Source: Gammaproteobacteria bacterium (GTDB taxonomy: Bacteria > Pseudomonadota > Gammaproteobacteria > Pseudomonadales > Azotimanducaceae). Taken from it: DNA of 64,000 nt. Shown here piece after piece: positions 1 through 8,685 of the stretch. Under the pieces are notes generated by a model. The model ran no database searches, was not told where the DNA came from, and saw nothing but the letters and a program-made list of their open reading frames with translations. The stretch spans positions 62,001-126,000 of the forward strand of contig JAPOXV010000019.1 of NCBI GenBank assembly GCA_026706935.1, in the 5' to 3' direction. The translations under genes and the position numbers were made by a program. Numbering within the stretch: the stretch's first letter is position 1; every line of letters begins with the position of its first letter.

Positions 1-318
1 TCGATCCCAATCCAGCGTATCGAACGAATAGCGGATAGGAGGCCAGATCGCCCAGCCGTGCTCTTCGATTTCGCGCTCTGTATACGGATCGATGTACCAC
101 GCCTCCGTTTCCAAGACCCCGCCGAGCTGTTTGTCGGAGTATGTAAAAATCAGCGGCAGGTAAATCTCGCCTTTGTATCCAAAAACAATCGGTTTGTCGT
201 TCGCTATGAACTCAGTGAACATGCTGACGATGAACAGCATGCTAAATACCCAGAGCGAGTAATACGCTCGTTTATTCTTGTGGAAATTCTCAAGACGTCG
301 CTGATTGAGGGGACTCAT
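1..318 (-). CDS. yejE: YejE-like peptide/microcin C ABC permease, 5' part only
   Basis: Inner-membrane permease of the YejABEF importer, which takes up oligopeptides and peptide antibiotics such as microcin C. Only the first 106 codons are present; the gene runs off the left edge. The protein starts MSPLNQRRLENFHKNKRAYY, a charged cytoplasmic leader followed by a first membrane helix (roughly residues 22-38) and then the periplasmic segment ending in YSFDTLDWD, all typical of YejE. Its ATG shares four bases with the stop of yejB (ATGA overlap), so the two permeases are translationally coupled. The fourth subunit, the ATPase YejF, would be expected just outside the window. The identification rests on the N-terminus and the operon context. 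Confidence 0.9.
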   Translation of the reverse strand, partial: MSPLNQRRLENFHKNKRAYYSLWVFSMLFIVSMFTEFIANDKPIVFGYKGEIYLPLIFTYSDKQLGGVLETEAWYIDPYTEREIEEHGWAIWPPIRYSFDTLDWDR

Positions 319-1391
319 GTTTCGCGCGTCTCGAAGTCAATCCGTGGGTCGACGACCACGTACATCAAGTCGCCTACGAGTTGCATCGTTAGTCCGAGCA
401 AACTGAACATGTACAAAGTAGCGAATAAGACGGGATAGTCGCGGACAATCACAGCTTCATAGCCAAGCAACCCAATCCCTTCAAGCGAGAAGATCACTTC
501 AATAAGTAGTGCGCCAGTAAACAAGATTCCGACAAATGCGGCCGGGAAGCCAGCGATGATGATCAGCATCGCGTTTCGGAACACATGCAGGAAGAGCGTG
601 CGCTTCTCGGTCAGTCCTTTGGCGCGAGCCGTGAGCACGTACTGCTTGCCTATTTCTTCAAGGAAGCAGTTTTTTGTTAGCATCGTTAGTGTCGCAAAAC
701 CTCCCAGTGTCAATGCGACCACCGGTAACGCTAAATGCCAAATGACATCTGTGACTTTCTGGAAGAACGTGAGATCATCAAACGATTCGGAGACTAGCCC
801 CCGCATAGGAAAGGCATTAAGCCATTCACCTCCTGCGAGCGTCACCAAAAAAATGATTGCGAATAGAAACTGAGGGATCGCGTATGCCGTGAAGATCACC
901 GTGCTCGAGAAGATGTCGAGTGGGCCGCCATCTCGAATTGCTTTGACCACGCCGAGTGGTACCGAGATCGTGTAGATGAGAAACATCGAACTCAATCCAA
1001 GCGATATCGAGACTGGGAGCCTCTCGATGATGATTTCTAAAACATTGCGGTCTTGGTAATACGACCTACCGAAGTCGAATCTCAGATAGTTCCACAGCAT
1101 TAGGCCAAATCGAACATGCGCGGGTTTGTCGAATCCGAAACGTTCCTCTATTTCTTCAATGAACGCGGGGTCCAATCCACTAGAACCCTGGTAACCCGAT
1201 TCGGACGATGGACCCATCGATTCCGCTGTCGAGATATTCGCGGTGGTCGACATGTTGAGTCCGGAGAACTGTGCGATCGCTTGCTCAACTGGACCGCCTG
1301 GGGCAAATTGAATGATGGTGAAATTAAGAAGGAGGATCCCGAACAATGTGATCGGGATCAGCACTAAGCGTCGTAGGATGTAGTGAAACAC
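315..1391 (-). CDS. yejB: YejB-like peptide/microcin C ABC permease
   Basis: Permease subunit of the YejABEF ABC importer. The 358-residue protein opens with the YejB/DppB-type helix (FHYILRRLVLIPITLFGILL), has a periplasmic loop with the DPAFIEEIEERFGFDKP segment before the transport domain, and ends with the family C-terminal VVDPRIDFE. The permease EAA-type loop appears as LTARAKGLTEKRTLFLHVFRNA. Translation starts at a GTG that overlaps the stop codon of yejA by one base, and its own stop overlaps yejE. An insertion of about 25 Ser/Thr/Gly-rich residues near residues 45-70 is longer than I would expect for the family; its function is unknown. Confidence 0.92.
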   Translation of the reverse strand: MFHYILRRLVLIPITLFGILLLNFTIIQFAPGGPVEQAIAQFSGLNMSTTANISTAESMGPSSESGYQGSSGLDPAFIEEIEERFGFDKPAHVRFGLMLWNYLRFDFGRSYYQDRNVLEIIIERLPVSISLGLSSMFLIYTISVPLGVVKAIRDGGPLDIFSSTVIFTAYAIPQFLFAIIFLVTLAGGEWLNAFPMRGLVSESFDDLTFFQKVTDVIWHLALPVVALTLGGFATLTMLTKNCFLEEIGKQYVLTARAKGLTEKRTLFLHVFRNAMLIIIAGFPAAFVGILFTGALLIEVIFSLEGIGLLGYEAVIVRDYPVLFATLYMFSLLGLTMQLVGDLMYVVVDPRIDFETRET

Positions 1392-3271
1392 TAGTTGCGA
1401 CCCGAATACTCGGCTACTTTTGCAGCCTTCTCTTCATCCCACCACCAATGCTGGATGTGTGAGGTAATCCGAGTCAACGGCACCGGTTCGGGTTGCCCAA
1501 AACGATTCCAGTATGCCAATCCGACCTTCGTCTTAGCCATCCCCGGGATGAAGTAAAAGTTCCAGAGCAACACGCGGTCCAATGCTCTGATCGCCGCAGC
1601 ATAGTCCTCGAATTCATCGGCTGTCTTGATCCGCTCGATCAAGAAATCGACGGCAGGATCTTTGATGTTTGCCCAATTCGAACTGTACGCCAGGTCGGCT
1701 TGTGCACTGTGAAAGAAGTTATCGATGTGGGACGTCGGTGTGTTGTCAGGTAGAAACCAGATGGCACCAGCATCGAAATCGCCGGTTCGCATCCGTGACA
1801 ACCAATTCGAGATTTCAGGTGATTTCGCTGTTGCGGAGATTCCTAGTCGTCTCAGGACCTGCATGTAGTGAATAAACGAGGACGCAAGTGCTGGCGATAC
1901 CGCAACCATCCGGATGTGGAATGGTTCGCCGGTCGTTTCATGAACGAGCTTTTGATCTCGAAGCACCCATCCTGCTTCGCGTAATAGCTCTTGCGCTTTG
2001 AGTAACGTCTCTCTGTCGTACCCGCCACCTTGATTCGGGGGTGGTCGATACGGCTCAGTAAATACTCTAGGGGGCACGAGGTCCCGAATCGGTTCTAGGT
2101 GTCGCAGTTCCCTTTCGTCTGGTAGTCCTTCCGCCGCGTAGACGTCCGAGCCATGGAAATAGCTTGTAGCGAGTCCATAGAAGTCGTAATTTCGCTTGTT
2201 TAAGAAGACTAGGTCATGGACCAACCATAACGCTTCCCGCACTCGAACATCCTGAAAGCGCTTCTGCTCTAGATTCCAAAACACTGGCCACCAGAGTCCC
2301 GCTGGGCGCATTTGCGGTACGTAGGACTTTTTGAACAAACCCAGCTCTCGCGGTCGGAATTCGTAGGCTTGCTCCCATAGTCGCGGAAGGTTCTCGACAT
2401 GTACATCAATGACGTCGCCTTTCAAGCTTTCGGTTTGTACCTGATCATCTCGAAAGTAATCGAACTTCACGTAGTCGAAATTGAAGCGACCTTTATTAAC
2501 CGGTAGGTCGCGCGCCCAATAGTCTTCTACACGCTTGTATCGAACCCACTGACCGACATAAAAATCGTCGACTTCGTAAGGTCCTGAACCGAGAGGAGGC
2601 TCAACGGTCGTTTCGAGGATATTCCGTTCAGCGCTCTCCCAATAGTGCTTCGGCAAAATCGCCATGGTTCCGATGCGTATGGGGAGCAATGGATCGGTAC
2701 GGTATGCCTCATCGATGTGAAACTTAATCTCTCGATCGTTGATGACTTCGACGCTTGAAAACCCGGCGATAGGATTTTGAATGCTTGGATTTGCCTCAAA
2801 GCGGTAGGTGTTGAACGTAAAGACGACATCGTCGATGGTGATTGGTTCGCCATCGTGCCATCGTGCGAAGTCTCTTAAACGGAACGCCACCCAAGAACGG
2901 TCTGGAGCAACTGCTATACCATCAGCAATCAATCCGTAAATCGACGCGACTTCGTCAGACGCTGATTCCATGAGCGCATCTAGGAGCAGGTTGTCTGATG
3001 GCGAGCCAACAGATAGTGCGGCTGCAACGCGACCACGGGGCGGTACGGGATTGAAGCTATCCCAGTTTCCCATCTGGGGAATGCGAATCTGTCCACCCTT
3101 AGGCGCGTTGGGATTGATGTATTTGAAGTTCTTAAAATCGGACGGCAAGTTCGGTTGACTCAGAAACGCGTAGCCATGTTCGTAATCGATTGACTCTGAC
3201 GGTGTCGTAAACGCAGCACCGCTGAGTACCAGAACCAACAAAACGAATCTGCTGAACTTCAAAACCATCAC
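1391..3271 (-). CDS. yejA: YejA-like extracellular solute-binding protein (family 5)
   Basis: Periplasmic substrate-binding protein that delivers peptides to YejBE. An N-terminal hydrophobic signal (FVLLVLVLSGAAF) is followed by the YejA signature: YEHGYAFLSQPNLPSDFKNF, then the YINPNAPKGGQIR strand of the family 5 fold. Length (626 residues) is normal for YejA, which is longer than DppA/OppA. The reading frame can begin at GTG 3271 or at the adjoining ATG 3268; the ATG is as likely. An AGGAG lies about 15 bases upstream, rather far away. It is the first gene of the yejABE(F) operon. The upstream amidohydrolase ends 32 bases away on the same strand, so transcription may be shared. Confidence 0.92.
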   Translation of the reverse strand: MMVLKFSRFVLLVLVLSGAAFTTPSESIDYEHGYAFLSQPNLPSDFKNFKYINPNAPKGGQIRIPQMGNWDSFNPVPPRGRVAAALSVGSPSDNLLLDALMESASDEVASIYGLIADGIAVAPDRSWVAFRLRDFARWHDGEPITIDDVVFTFNTYRFEANPSIQNPIAGFSSVEVINDREIKFHIDEAYRTDPLLPIRIGTMAILPKHYWESAERNILETTVEPPLGSGPYEVDDFYVGQWVRYKRVEDYWARDLPVNKGRFNFDYVKFDYFRDDQVQTESLKGDVIDVHVENLPRLWEQAYEFRPRELGLFKKSYVPQMRPAGLWWPVFWNLEQKRFQDVRVREALWLVHDLVFLNKRNYDFYGLATSYFHGSDVYAAEGLPDERELRHLEPIRDLVPPRVFTEPYRPPPNQGGGYDRETLLKAQELLREAGWVLRDQKLVHETTGEPFHIRMVAVSPALASSFIHYMQVLRRLGISATAKSPEISNWLSRMRTGDFDAGAIWFLPDNTPTSHIDNFFHSAQADLAYSSNWANIKDPAVDFLIERIKTADEFEDYAAAIRALDRVLLWNFYFIPGMAKTKVGLAYWNRFGQPEPVPLTRITSHIQHWWWDEEKAAKVAEYSGRN

Positions 3272-3303
3272 TTCACTCGATCGGGTCTCCTGACGCCATT
3301 AGT

Positions 3304-4308
3304 CTAAACCCGATAAACCCGAGCTGCCGTTCCGTAGAACATCGCATCCTTCTCTTCTTCCGAGAAGTCAGCAACAATCTTCTTCAATCCGTTCCAAAGA
3401 ACCTGATAGGAAATCGAGAGCTTGTCGACCGGGAAATTGCTTTCGAACATACAACGGTCGGGTCCGAAACACTCAATCGTATGGAGATAGTAGCGTTTCT
3501 GCGCTTCGACGAACTCATCTGACGTTGGTGGTCGTTCATTCTTGTCCCAACCGAATCCATTGTCTGGCATGGCGAGACCACCAAGTTTCGCAACGACGTT
3601 TTCGCACTTCCCGATTTCAGACATATCGCCTTTCCACTGCTCGAAAATTTCCTCTTGTTTTCCAGCATATGCGCCGACACCCAACGGCGTGCCAAAATGA
3701 TCGAGGATCATGGTCGTACCAGGACAAGCTTGGGCGAGTTCTAAGTACTCTTGATTTTGGTGAAAGAAGTGCCACGTATCGTAGGTGTAGCCCATCTCCC
3801 CGAGCGTCGTTACACCTTCTTGAAAGTCTGTCCGGGTATAAGGGCACGGTCTACCACGACCCGCGTTCGTTAGCGTTCCCGTTGTGTCAGACGGTCCGGC
3901 GTGTCGAATGCCTCTAAACCGACCTTCTCCTGCCGCTTCATGTGCTTCTAAAACCTCAACCACACCTTTGCCAAGCGTCATGTCCGCATGACTTACGATA
4001 CCGGCGATCGTTGCTTGGGAAGGATCCTTCTCGCTCTCCTTTGCGACACCCGCGACGTATTCGGTCTCGCCGATTGGACGTAAATGTGCAGGTCCGTCTT
4101 CGCGGTAGTTCGAATGGCAATCGATGAATACCGTTTTCTCGATATTGTGACCAGAGCCTGTGTCCCGCCACAAATCTTCTAGCTCGTACCTCCCCCAAAA
4201 CGAGGGCGTCGACCATAGATGGTGATGAGGGTCAATGATGCGACGCTCAGGTTCAACGATGTCTTCTTGAATGAGCGCTCGCCACTCGTCGGTACTAGGA
4301 TCTGGCAC
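3304..4308 (-). CDS. Amidohydrolase family 2 (TIM-barrel metal-dependent hydrolase)
   Basis: Predicted cytoplasmic metal-dependent hydrolase of the amidohydrolase-2 group, which includes lactonases and 2-pyrone-4,6-dicarboxylate hydrolase. The N-terminal metal-binding motif is IDPHHHLW (residues 25-32), and further conserved features are the barrel strands ending in VFIDCHSNYRE, GIRHAG, the ILDHFG histidine and the C-terminal FESNFPVDK with its active-site aspartate. At 334 residues it is slightly longer than the family norm. Start is GTG. The substrate cannot be read from the sequence; the neighbouring dioxygenase-like gene and peptide importer give no clear pathway. Confidence 0.85.
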   Translation of the reverse strand: MPDPSTDEWRALIQEDIVEPERRIIDPHHHLWSTPSFWGRYELEDLWRDTGSGHNIEKTVFIDCHSNYREDGPAHLRPIGETEYVAGVAKESEKDPSQATIAGIVSHADMTLGKGVVEVLEAHEAAGEGRFRGIRHAGPSDTTGTLTNAGRGRPCPYTRTDFQEGVTTLGEMGYTYDTWHFFHQNQEYLELAQACPGTTMILDHFGTPLGVGAYAGKQEEIFEQWKGDMSEIGKCENVVAKLGGLAMPDNGFGWDKNERPPTSDEFVEAQKRYYLHTIECFGPDRCMFESNFPVDKLSISYQVLWNGLKKIVADFSEEEKDAMFYGTAARVYRV

Positions 4309-4452
4309 GAAATGTCCTTTTTTTAGCTACTACAGAAGGTGAGTTGAATGAGTAACGTATTCAACGTCGATTAAACGCAACGCTTATATTAATGTTGACC
4401 AATCGCAACTCAGCTAGCACTCTCGAAGCGGGCTAGATACGAATATCGTCTG

Positions 4453-5415
4453 CTATTTTCCTTCGACCTCCATGCCGTGAGCACCTGGAACCATGACGTC
4501 GTAGCCTTCCTCGAGCGCTACCTTGGGTCGTAAGCAATCGGCGAAATAATTAAGTGCGCCACCACCTTGCGTATAGCCGATTAGTCGACGCATCTCTTCC
4601 GAAAGTGAGCGAGCAACGTTTGGCGGGCACGATAGAAACTGGTTTTCCTCTTGAGATAGGAACGACAAGCTGTAGTCGATATTCATACCAATACGACGTT
4701 CATTACTGGTGTTGGTACCCGCACCGTGTACTGTCCAACCCGTCCAAATGAGTACACTCCCTGCTCGCATCGTTGCCTGCACGGATTCCTGGTCCACTTC
4801 ACCTAACCACGTTCGAGTGCCCTTCTCGTCGTGACCTTGCATAACGTCTGGCCAACGATGACTACCTGGGATGACATGCGTAGCACCGTTTTCGACCGTA
4901 AAGTCTGTTAGCGCCCACATGGTTTCGATTTGAGGATCTAAGCGATCACCCGCTAAGTCATGCACCCACAGCCCATTACCCCGATGAACGCCTTGTTTTT
5001 TCTGCCCCGGTCCGACGTCGATGATCTGAGTTAATCCAACGCGCCACGGATAGCGTCCTTCTCCGCGAGGCGTCTGCGTAATCCTGACTTCCTTACCTTC
5101 TCGTACTTGGTAACCTAAGATCTGATCGCAAACATGCAGCACTGCTGGATGCGCTATCGCTCTATGGGACGCTTGTGATCGCGCGACGAGTGCACCAACC
5201 CGACGTGAATGTTCCAACCCGTGTAAACCATGCGGTGTCGTGTCGATATAGGGTTGCATTTCAGTGACGATCTCAGTCACCTGATCGACGGATAACGCAT
5301 CTTCGACAATAAGTGCGCCATCTTCACAAATCGTGTCAACCAGACCTTGGTTGAAACGATCCCGTGACTCGGATACGATTGCTTCAACATAGTTGAAACG
5401 TTTTAAACCAGGCAT
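4453..5415 (-). CDS. Phytanoyl-CoA dioxygenase-like Fe/2OG protein with altered H-R-G ligand motif
   Basis: A 320-residue member of the PhyH branch of Fe(II)/2-oxoglutarate enzymes. The double-stranded beta-helix core is visible: WALTDFTVENGATHVIPGSH, then AGSVLIWTGWTVHGAGTN with the distal ligand H230, and R240 in SNERRIG as the likely 2-oxoglutarate-binding arginine. The proximal facial-triad motif, normally H-x-D, reads H144-R145-G146 (GVHRGNGLW). Loss of that carboxylate with both histidines kept is known from Fe/2OG halogenases and also from inactive homologues. H152-D153 nearby does not have H-x-D spacing. The other PhyH protein in the window keeps H-x-D. Product and substrate unknown. 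ATG start; monocistronic by spacing. Confidence 0.8.
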   Translation of the reverse strand: MPGLKRFNYVEAIVSESRDRFNQGLVDTICEDGALIVEDALSVDQVTEIVTEMQPYIDTTPHGLHGLEHSRRVGALVARSQASHRAIAHPAVLHVCDQILGYQVREGKEVRITQTPRGEGRYPWRVGLTQIIDVGPGQKKQGVHRGNGLWVHDLAGDRLDPQIETMWALTDFTVENGATHVIPGSHRWPDVMQGHDEKGTRTWLGEVDQESVQATMRAGSVLIWTGWTVHGAGTNTSNERRIGMNIDYSLSFLSQEENQFLSCPPNVARSLSEEMRRLIGYTQGGGALNYFADCLRPKVALEEGYDVMVPGAHGMEVEGK

Positions 5416-5593
5416 AGGTAGCGAGACCTCGCGAGCGCACTTGTACTGGAAAGATTACGAAAGAACAAATACGGAATCGCAAACTGACGCTGGAATTATT
5501 AAATCACTACCTACGAGTGCCACTCGAACACAACATACCCTTTGTCGAAAGGTCTAAAGCTTGGGTAGGATTTCGACACGACTCTGCGTCGTT

Positions 5594-5599
5594 AGGAGG
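5594..5599 (+). promoter_or_regulatory. Strong Shine-Dalgarno fixing the start of the helical-repeat protein
   Basis: A perfect AGGAGG lies six bases before ATG 5606. It favours that ATG over an in-frame start 45 bases upstream, and the shorter protein then begins directly with a signal-anchor sequence. Confidence 0.75.
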
Positions 5600-5605
5600 C
5601 TCCAT

Positions 5606-7456
5606 ATGCGTTTCAGCAGCTCGCTACTGATCGCCGTCATAACCGGCGTACTAAGCGGTGGTTTCGTTGCGGGTCTGTCCGTCTACCTATGGCTGGATGG
5701 TGAGCCTGTCGTCCAACTGCCACATGAAAGTACATCCATAGTTACATCGTCTCAAGAACGTATCTCGACATCTCCAAGAATAAACCGCGAAGTCCGCAGT
5801 GACGTTATAGCCTCGCATCTACTCATTCGATCTGTTCACGAATCCACAGTTCTCGACAGTGATTTCGATCAGAGTGTGTCTCTCTATCTTCTCCTTGCGC
5901 AAGCCGATGCGCGTGAGCTAGAACGATACATAAGCGAGAGTTTGACGATTTCCTCAAGGAATCAACGTGTTGCGGCACTTTCCATCATTTTTGGAAGATA
6001 CGCAGCTCTCGATCCGTATGAGGCGATTGATCGAGCTTTAGCGCTCGATCAGCTCACTATGCAGGAACGGTCTAATCTTGTAAGGTCGATTTTCAACGAA
6101 TGGACCGTAGGCGATTTAGAAGCGGCGGTTGCAGCAATCGAAGATCTCCCTGATCCGTACAAATTTGCAGCCGCGTCCGCAGTCATGTGGCGAAGCGATT
6201 TTCTTTCACCAGAGCAACGAATTCAGCTTGCGCAACAGATTGGTCCTAATGAAGACTGGATCGCAAACACGGTGGCTTCCATTCGAAGCGAAGCATCCAA
6301 AGTTGATCCTCGAAGCGCGTTCTACGACAGTATTCGAAACAACACGACGAACAGTCAAGCACATTACCGGGAGCTTCTAGGTATCGTGAGGCATTGGTTT
6401 GAACTTGAAGGCGTCGCGATCCTGCCCGAAATCAACGATTCGCTCGACAATCGGAATTTGCGAAGGTCCGTTTTAAGCGCCTTGATCTGGAACGCGATGG
6501 CGTCAGACACAGCGACGCCGAATGAGGTCTTGGACATAGTCGCTGAGTTTCCTAATCCGCGAGATGCGAAAGAGTCGATACAGCATGTATTCCGGTCGTG
6601 GACAAGTATGGATCCAGAGCAATCATTCGAAGCTTCGTTTGACTTCGGAAACGAGTTCATAGACCTCGATTTTCGGAAATCTCTATTACGAATGTGGGCT
6701 GCCAAAGACTCGAATGGGCTGCTGGACGCAGCGACATCATTGCCTCGCGAATATCAAAACATCGCTGTTGTTACCGCGCTTGGTCAACTGTCAAGACGTT
6801 CACCGGACGAAGCGATTCGCATTGCACGCAGGATAGATGCACGTGAACTAAGGACGGAAGCGAGAGATGAGATTGTTAATCAATGGTCGTCCATCAACGC
6901 GAAAGCCGCATTCGAATGGCTGATTCGCGATGATCTTGGTGTCAGTGAAGAGCCCGAGTCATCGATTCTTCATCAAGTTTTTTCGGCGTACTTACATCAA
7001 GATTTCGATTCTGCTCAAAGATTCGTTGGAGAATACGAAGGTGAGGTCAAGGCTGAGCTCGTCGAAACGGTCGCTAGACAATTGATCCACTCAGATTTGG
7101 ATCGTGGTATTGATTACCTGTCGAACGTAACGGACGAAGAGACTCGCGCGGGACTGCAATCTAATATCGGACGGCAGCTTGTTGAAATTGACCCACGCAG
7201 AGCATTAAAGTATGCCGAGAATGTCGATCAACGTCACAAACGTAGTTACTACAACGCCATATTGTGGGGTTGGGCTTACAACGACTTCCCTAACCTACAT
7301 GAGAACATACATCGAGTGCCCCGCGAGTATCGCTCAATCGCAGCTGAAGCTCTACTTCATAGCGACTCAGGTGCTGAAAACCTGTCCGAACGAGAAATTC
7401 AAAATCTCCAATCGATGGTCACCGTCGAAGAGGTCGTGGTCATCAGCTCTGATTGA
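5606..7456 (+). CDS. Periplasmic alpha-helical repeat (solenoid) protein, unknown function
   Basis: I do not recognise a named family. The 616-residue protein starts with MRFSSSLLIAVITGVLSGGF, a signal-anchor helix of about 20 residues, so the rest should lie in the periplasm. The body is entirely helical-looking, with repeats of about 35-45 residues carrying a W followed by a D-P/D-x-x-A pattern (FNEWTVGDLEAAVAAI, FRSWTSMDPEQSFEA, VNQWSSINAKAAFEWL, LVEIDPRRALKYAEN). This is typical of TPR- or Sel1-like solenoids used as protein scaffolds. No catalytic motif is apparent. It stands alone, with a strong ribosome-binding site and a convergent small gene downstream. Confidence 0.7.
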   Translation: MRFSSSLLIAVITGVLSGGFVAGLSVYLWLDGEPVVQLPHESTSIVTSSQERISTSPRINREVRSDVIASHLLIRSVHESTVLDSDFDQSVSLYLLLAQADARELERYISESLTISSRNQRVAALSIIFGRYAALDPYEAIDRALALDQLTMQERSNLVRSIFNEWTVGDLEAAVAAIEDLPDPYKFAAASAVMWRSDFLSPEQRIQLAQQIGPNEDWIANTVASIRSEASKVDPRSAFYDSIRNNTTNSQAHYRELLGIVRHWFELEGVAILPEINDSLDNRNLRRSVLSALIWNAMASDTATPNEVLDIVAEFPNPRDAKESIQHVFRSWTSMDPEQSFEASFDFGNEFIDLDFRKSLLRMWAAKDSNGLLDAATSLPREYQNIAVVTALGQLSRRSPDEAIRIARRIDARELRTEARDEIVNQWSSINAKAAFEWLIRDDLGVSEEPESSILHQVFSAYLHQDFDSAQRFVGEYEGEVKAELVETVARQLIHSDLDRGIDYLSNVTDEETRAGLQSNIGRQLVEIDPRRALKYAENVDQRHKRSYYNAILWGWAYNDFPNLHENIHRVPREYRSIAAEALLHSDSGAENLSEREIQNLQSMVTVEEVVVISSD

Positions 7457-7566
7457 TGAGTCGCCTATTCGTGATATGGGTTTGGAACCGAAACTAAGTT
7501 CGGTAACTCTCAACACTTCAAACCAGACGTGAATTAGTGGCGTGAATCCAATCACGTCCACGCTGA

Positions 7567-7758
7567 TCATTTGTAGAACCGACCGTTGTCCCTCGGCAAC
7601 TCATTAACGTACCGATCGATGCTGACAGAAACTTGGTAGTCCGATTCCTTAATTTCAGGTGGGAACTGAGCGTATAACGACGCAAACAAGACGGCGATCA
7701 TCAGAACTAGAACGCCGGTGGTTTTTATCAACGTGCGCTTTCTTAAACGATGAAACAC
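7567..7758 (-). CDS. Small single-pass membrane protein
   Basis: A 63-residue protein with a basic N-terminus (FHRLRKRTLIKTTG), one hydrophobic helix (VLVLMIAVLFASLYA) and a polar tail predicted to be periplasmic. The start would be GTG, and I see no good ribosome-binding site close to it. It converges with the helical-repeat gene. Membrane topology is clear but coding status is only moderately supported. Confidence 0.4.
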   Translation of the reverse strand: MFHRLRKRTLIKTTGVLVLMIAVLFASLYAQFPPEIKESDYQVSVSIDRYVNELPRDNGRFYK

Positions 7759-7865
7759 TGAGAGAGCAAAGCCTCTTGATTACTTTACCGAACCGATGCA
7801 TCTAAATCCATCCGCCCGGGTCAATTAACGTATTTAATCGAGGCGTATTGTCGATCCGCTAGATC

Positions 7866-8609
7866 TCAAATCTCAACGATCTTCGCAGATTCAAATCGAT
7901 CGCTTTCGCCCGGATAGCCGCACGGATTTGCCACACACCGGCAGTCGCCTACCATGAAATCGTATGGGACATGTGTGTGACCTGAAATCCACACCTTTGG
8001 GTTCAACTCTCGAACCAGATCTTCTCTGTCATTGATGAAGTAGGAATTTAGAAGGCTCGCGGGATTCGTTGGATCTCTGAAGTGCTTTGCGATCGCATTA
8101 AGAGTCGGTGGAAAATGGGTCACGACAACATCGGCGTTTTCGCCGAGCTGTAACCATGATGTCGCGACCTCATGTGCAGACTTATGGTCCTGCACACTCC
8201 AATTGTCCGGTCGATTGAATGGTGGTCGAAAATCTGAAACGCCAATTTGAGCGAATCTTCCGTCGCCACCCCAGAAATCGGAATACCAAGTTGCACCTCT
8301 AATCCGAATCCCGCTGATTTCGGTTTCATCCAACGGCAAGTAATGCAGACCGCGCAATTCGTGGGCAGCGACCTCACGCCACCACGCATCCAATTGCTTT
8401 CTACGGTAGCCACCGTAATACTCGTGGTTACCTGGGACATACACGACTTCGGAAATCCGTAATTGCTCCGAGATAAACGCAAACGCACCGCGTCCGACGG
8501 AGATATCGCCTGCCAGTACGAGTAAATCTCGATCAACTAAGTCCAAGCGCTGCGCATTCGATCCGTCGTCGAATTCCAGATGTAGATCAGAAGCGATTTG
8601 TATTCGCAT
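7866..8609 (-). CDS. Calcineurin-like metallophosphoesterase
   Basis: Two-metal phosphoesterase of the calcineurin-like superfamily, 247 residues from the chosen start. All blocks are present: SDLHLEF (D8, H10), LVLAGDISVGRG, VYVPGNHEYYGG, VVVTHFPP and ISGHTHVPYDF. The start MRIQIASDLHLE places the first metal-binding block at residue 8, as usual. An earlier in-frame start would add 42 unrelated residues and overlap hipA. It lies 76 bases downstream of hipA on the same strand and may be co-transcribed with hipBA. Substrate (nucleotide, protein or nucleic acid) unknown. Confidence 0.85.
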   Translation of the reverse strand: MRIQIASDLHLEFDDGSNAQRLDLVDRDLLVLAGDISVGRGAFAFISEQLRISEVVYVPGNHEYYGGYRRKQLDAWWREVAAHELRGLHYLPLDETEISGIRIRGATWYSDFWGGDGRFAQIGVSDFRPPFNRPDNWSVQDHKSAHEVATSWLQLGENADVVVTHFPPTLNAIAKHFRDPTNPASLLNSYFINDREDLVRELNPKVWISGHTHVPYDFMVGDCRCVANPCGYPGESDRFESAKIVEI

Positions 8610-8685
8610 CAGTGCGCATCCAATACACTGTTCTGATTCAGACGCATATTCGAACACCGGCGAGATTTGTCGATAAGACGAACAT

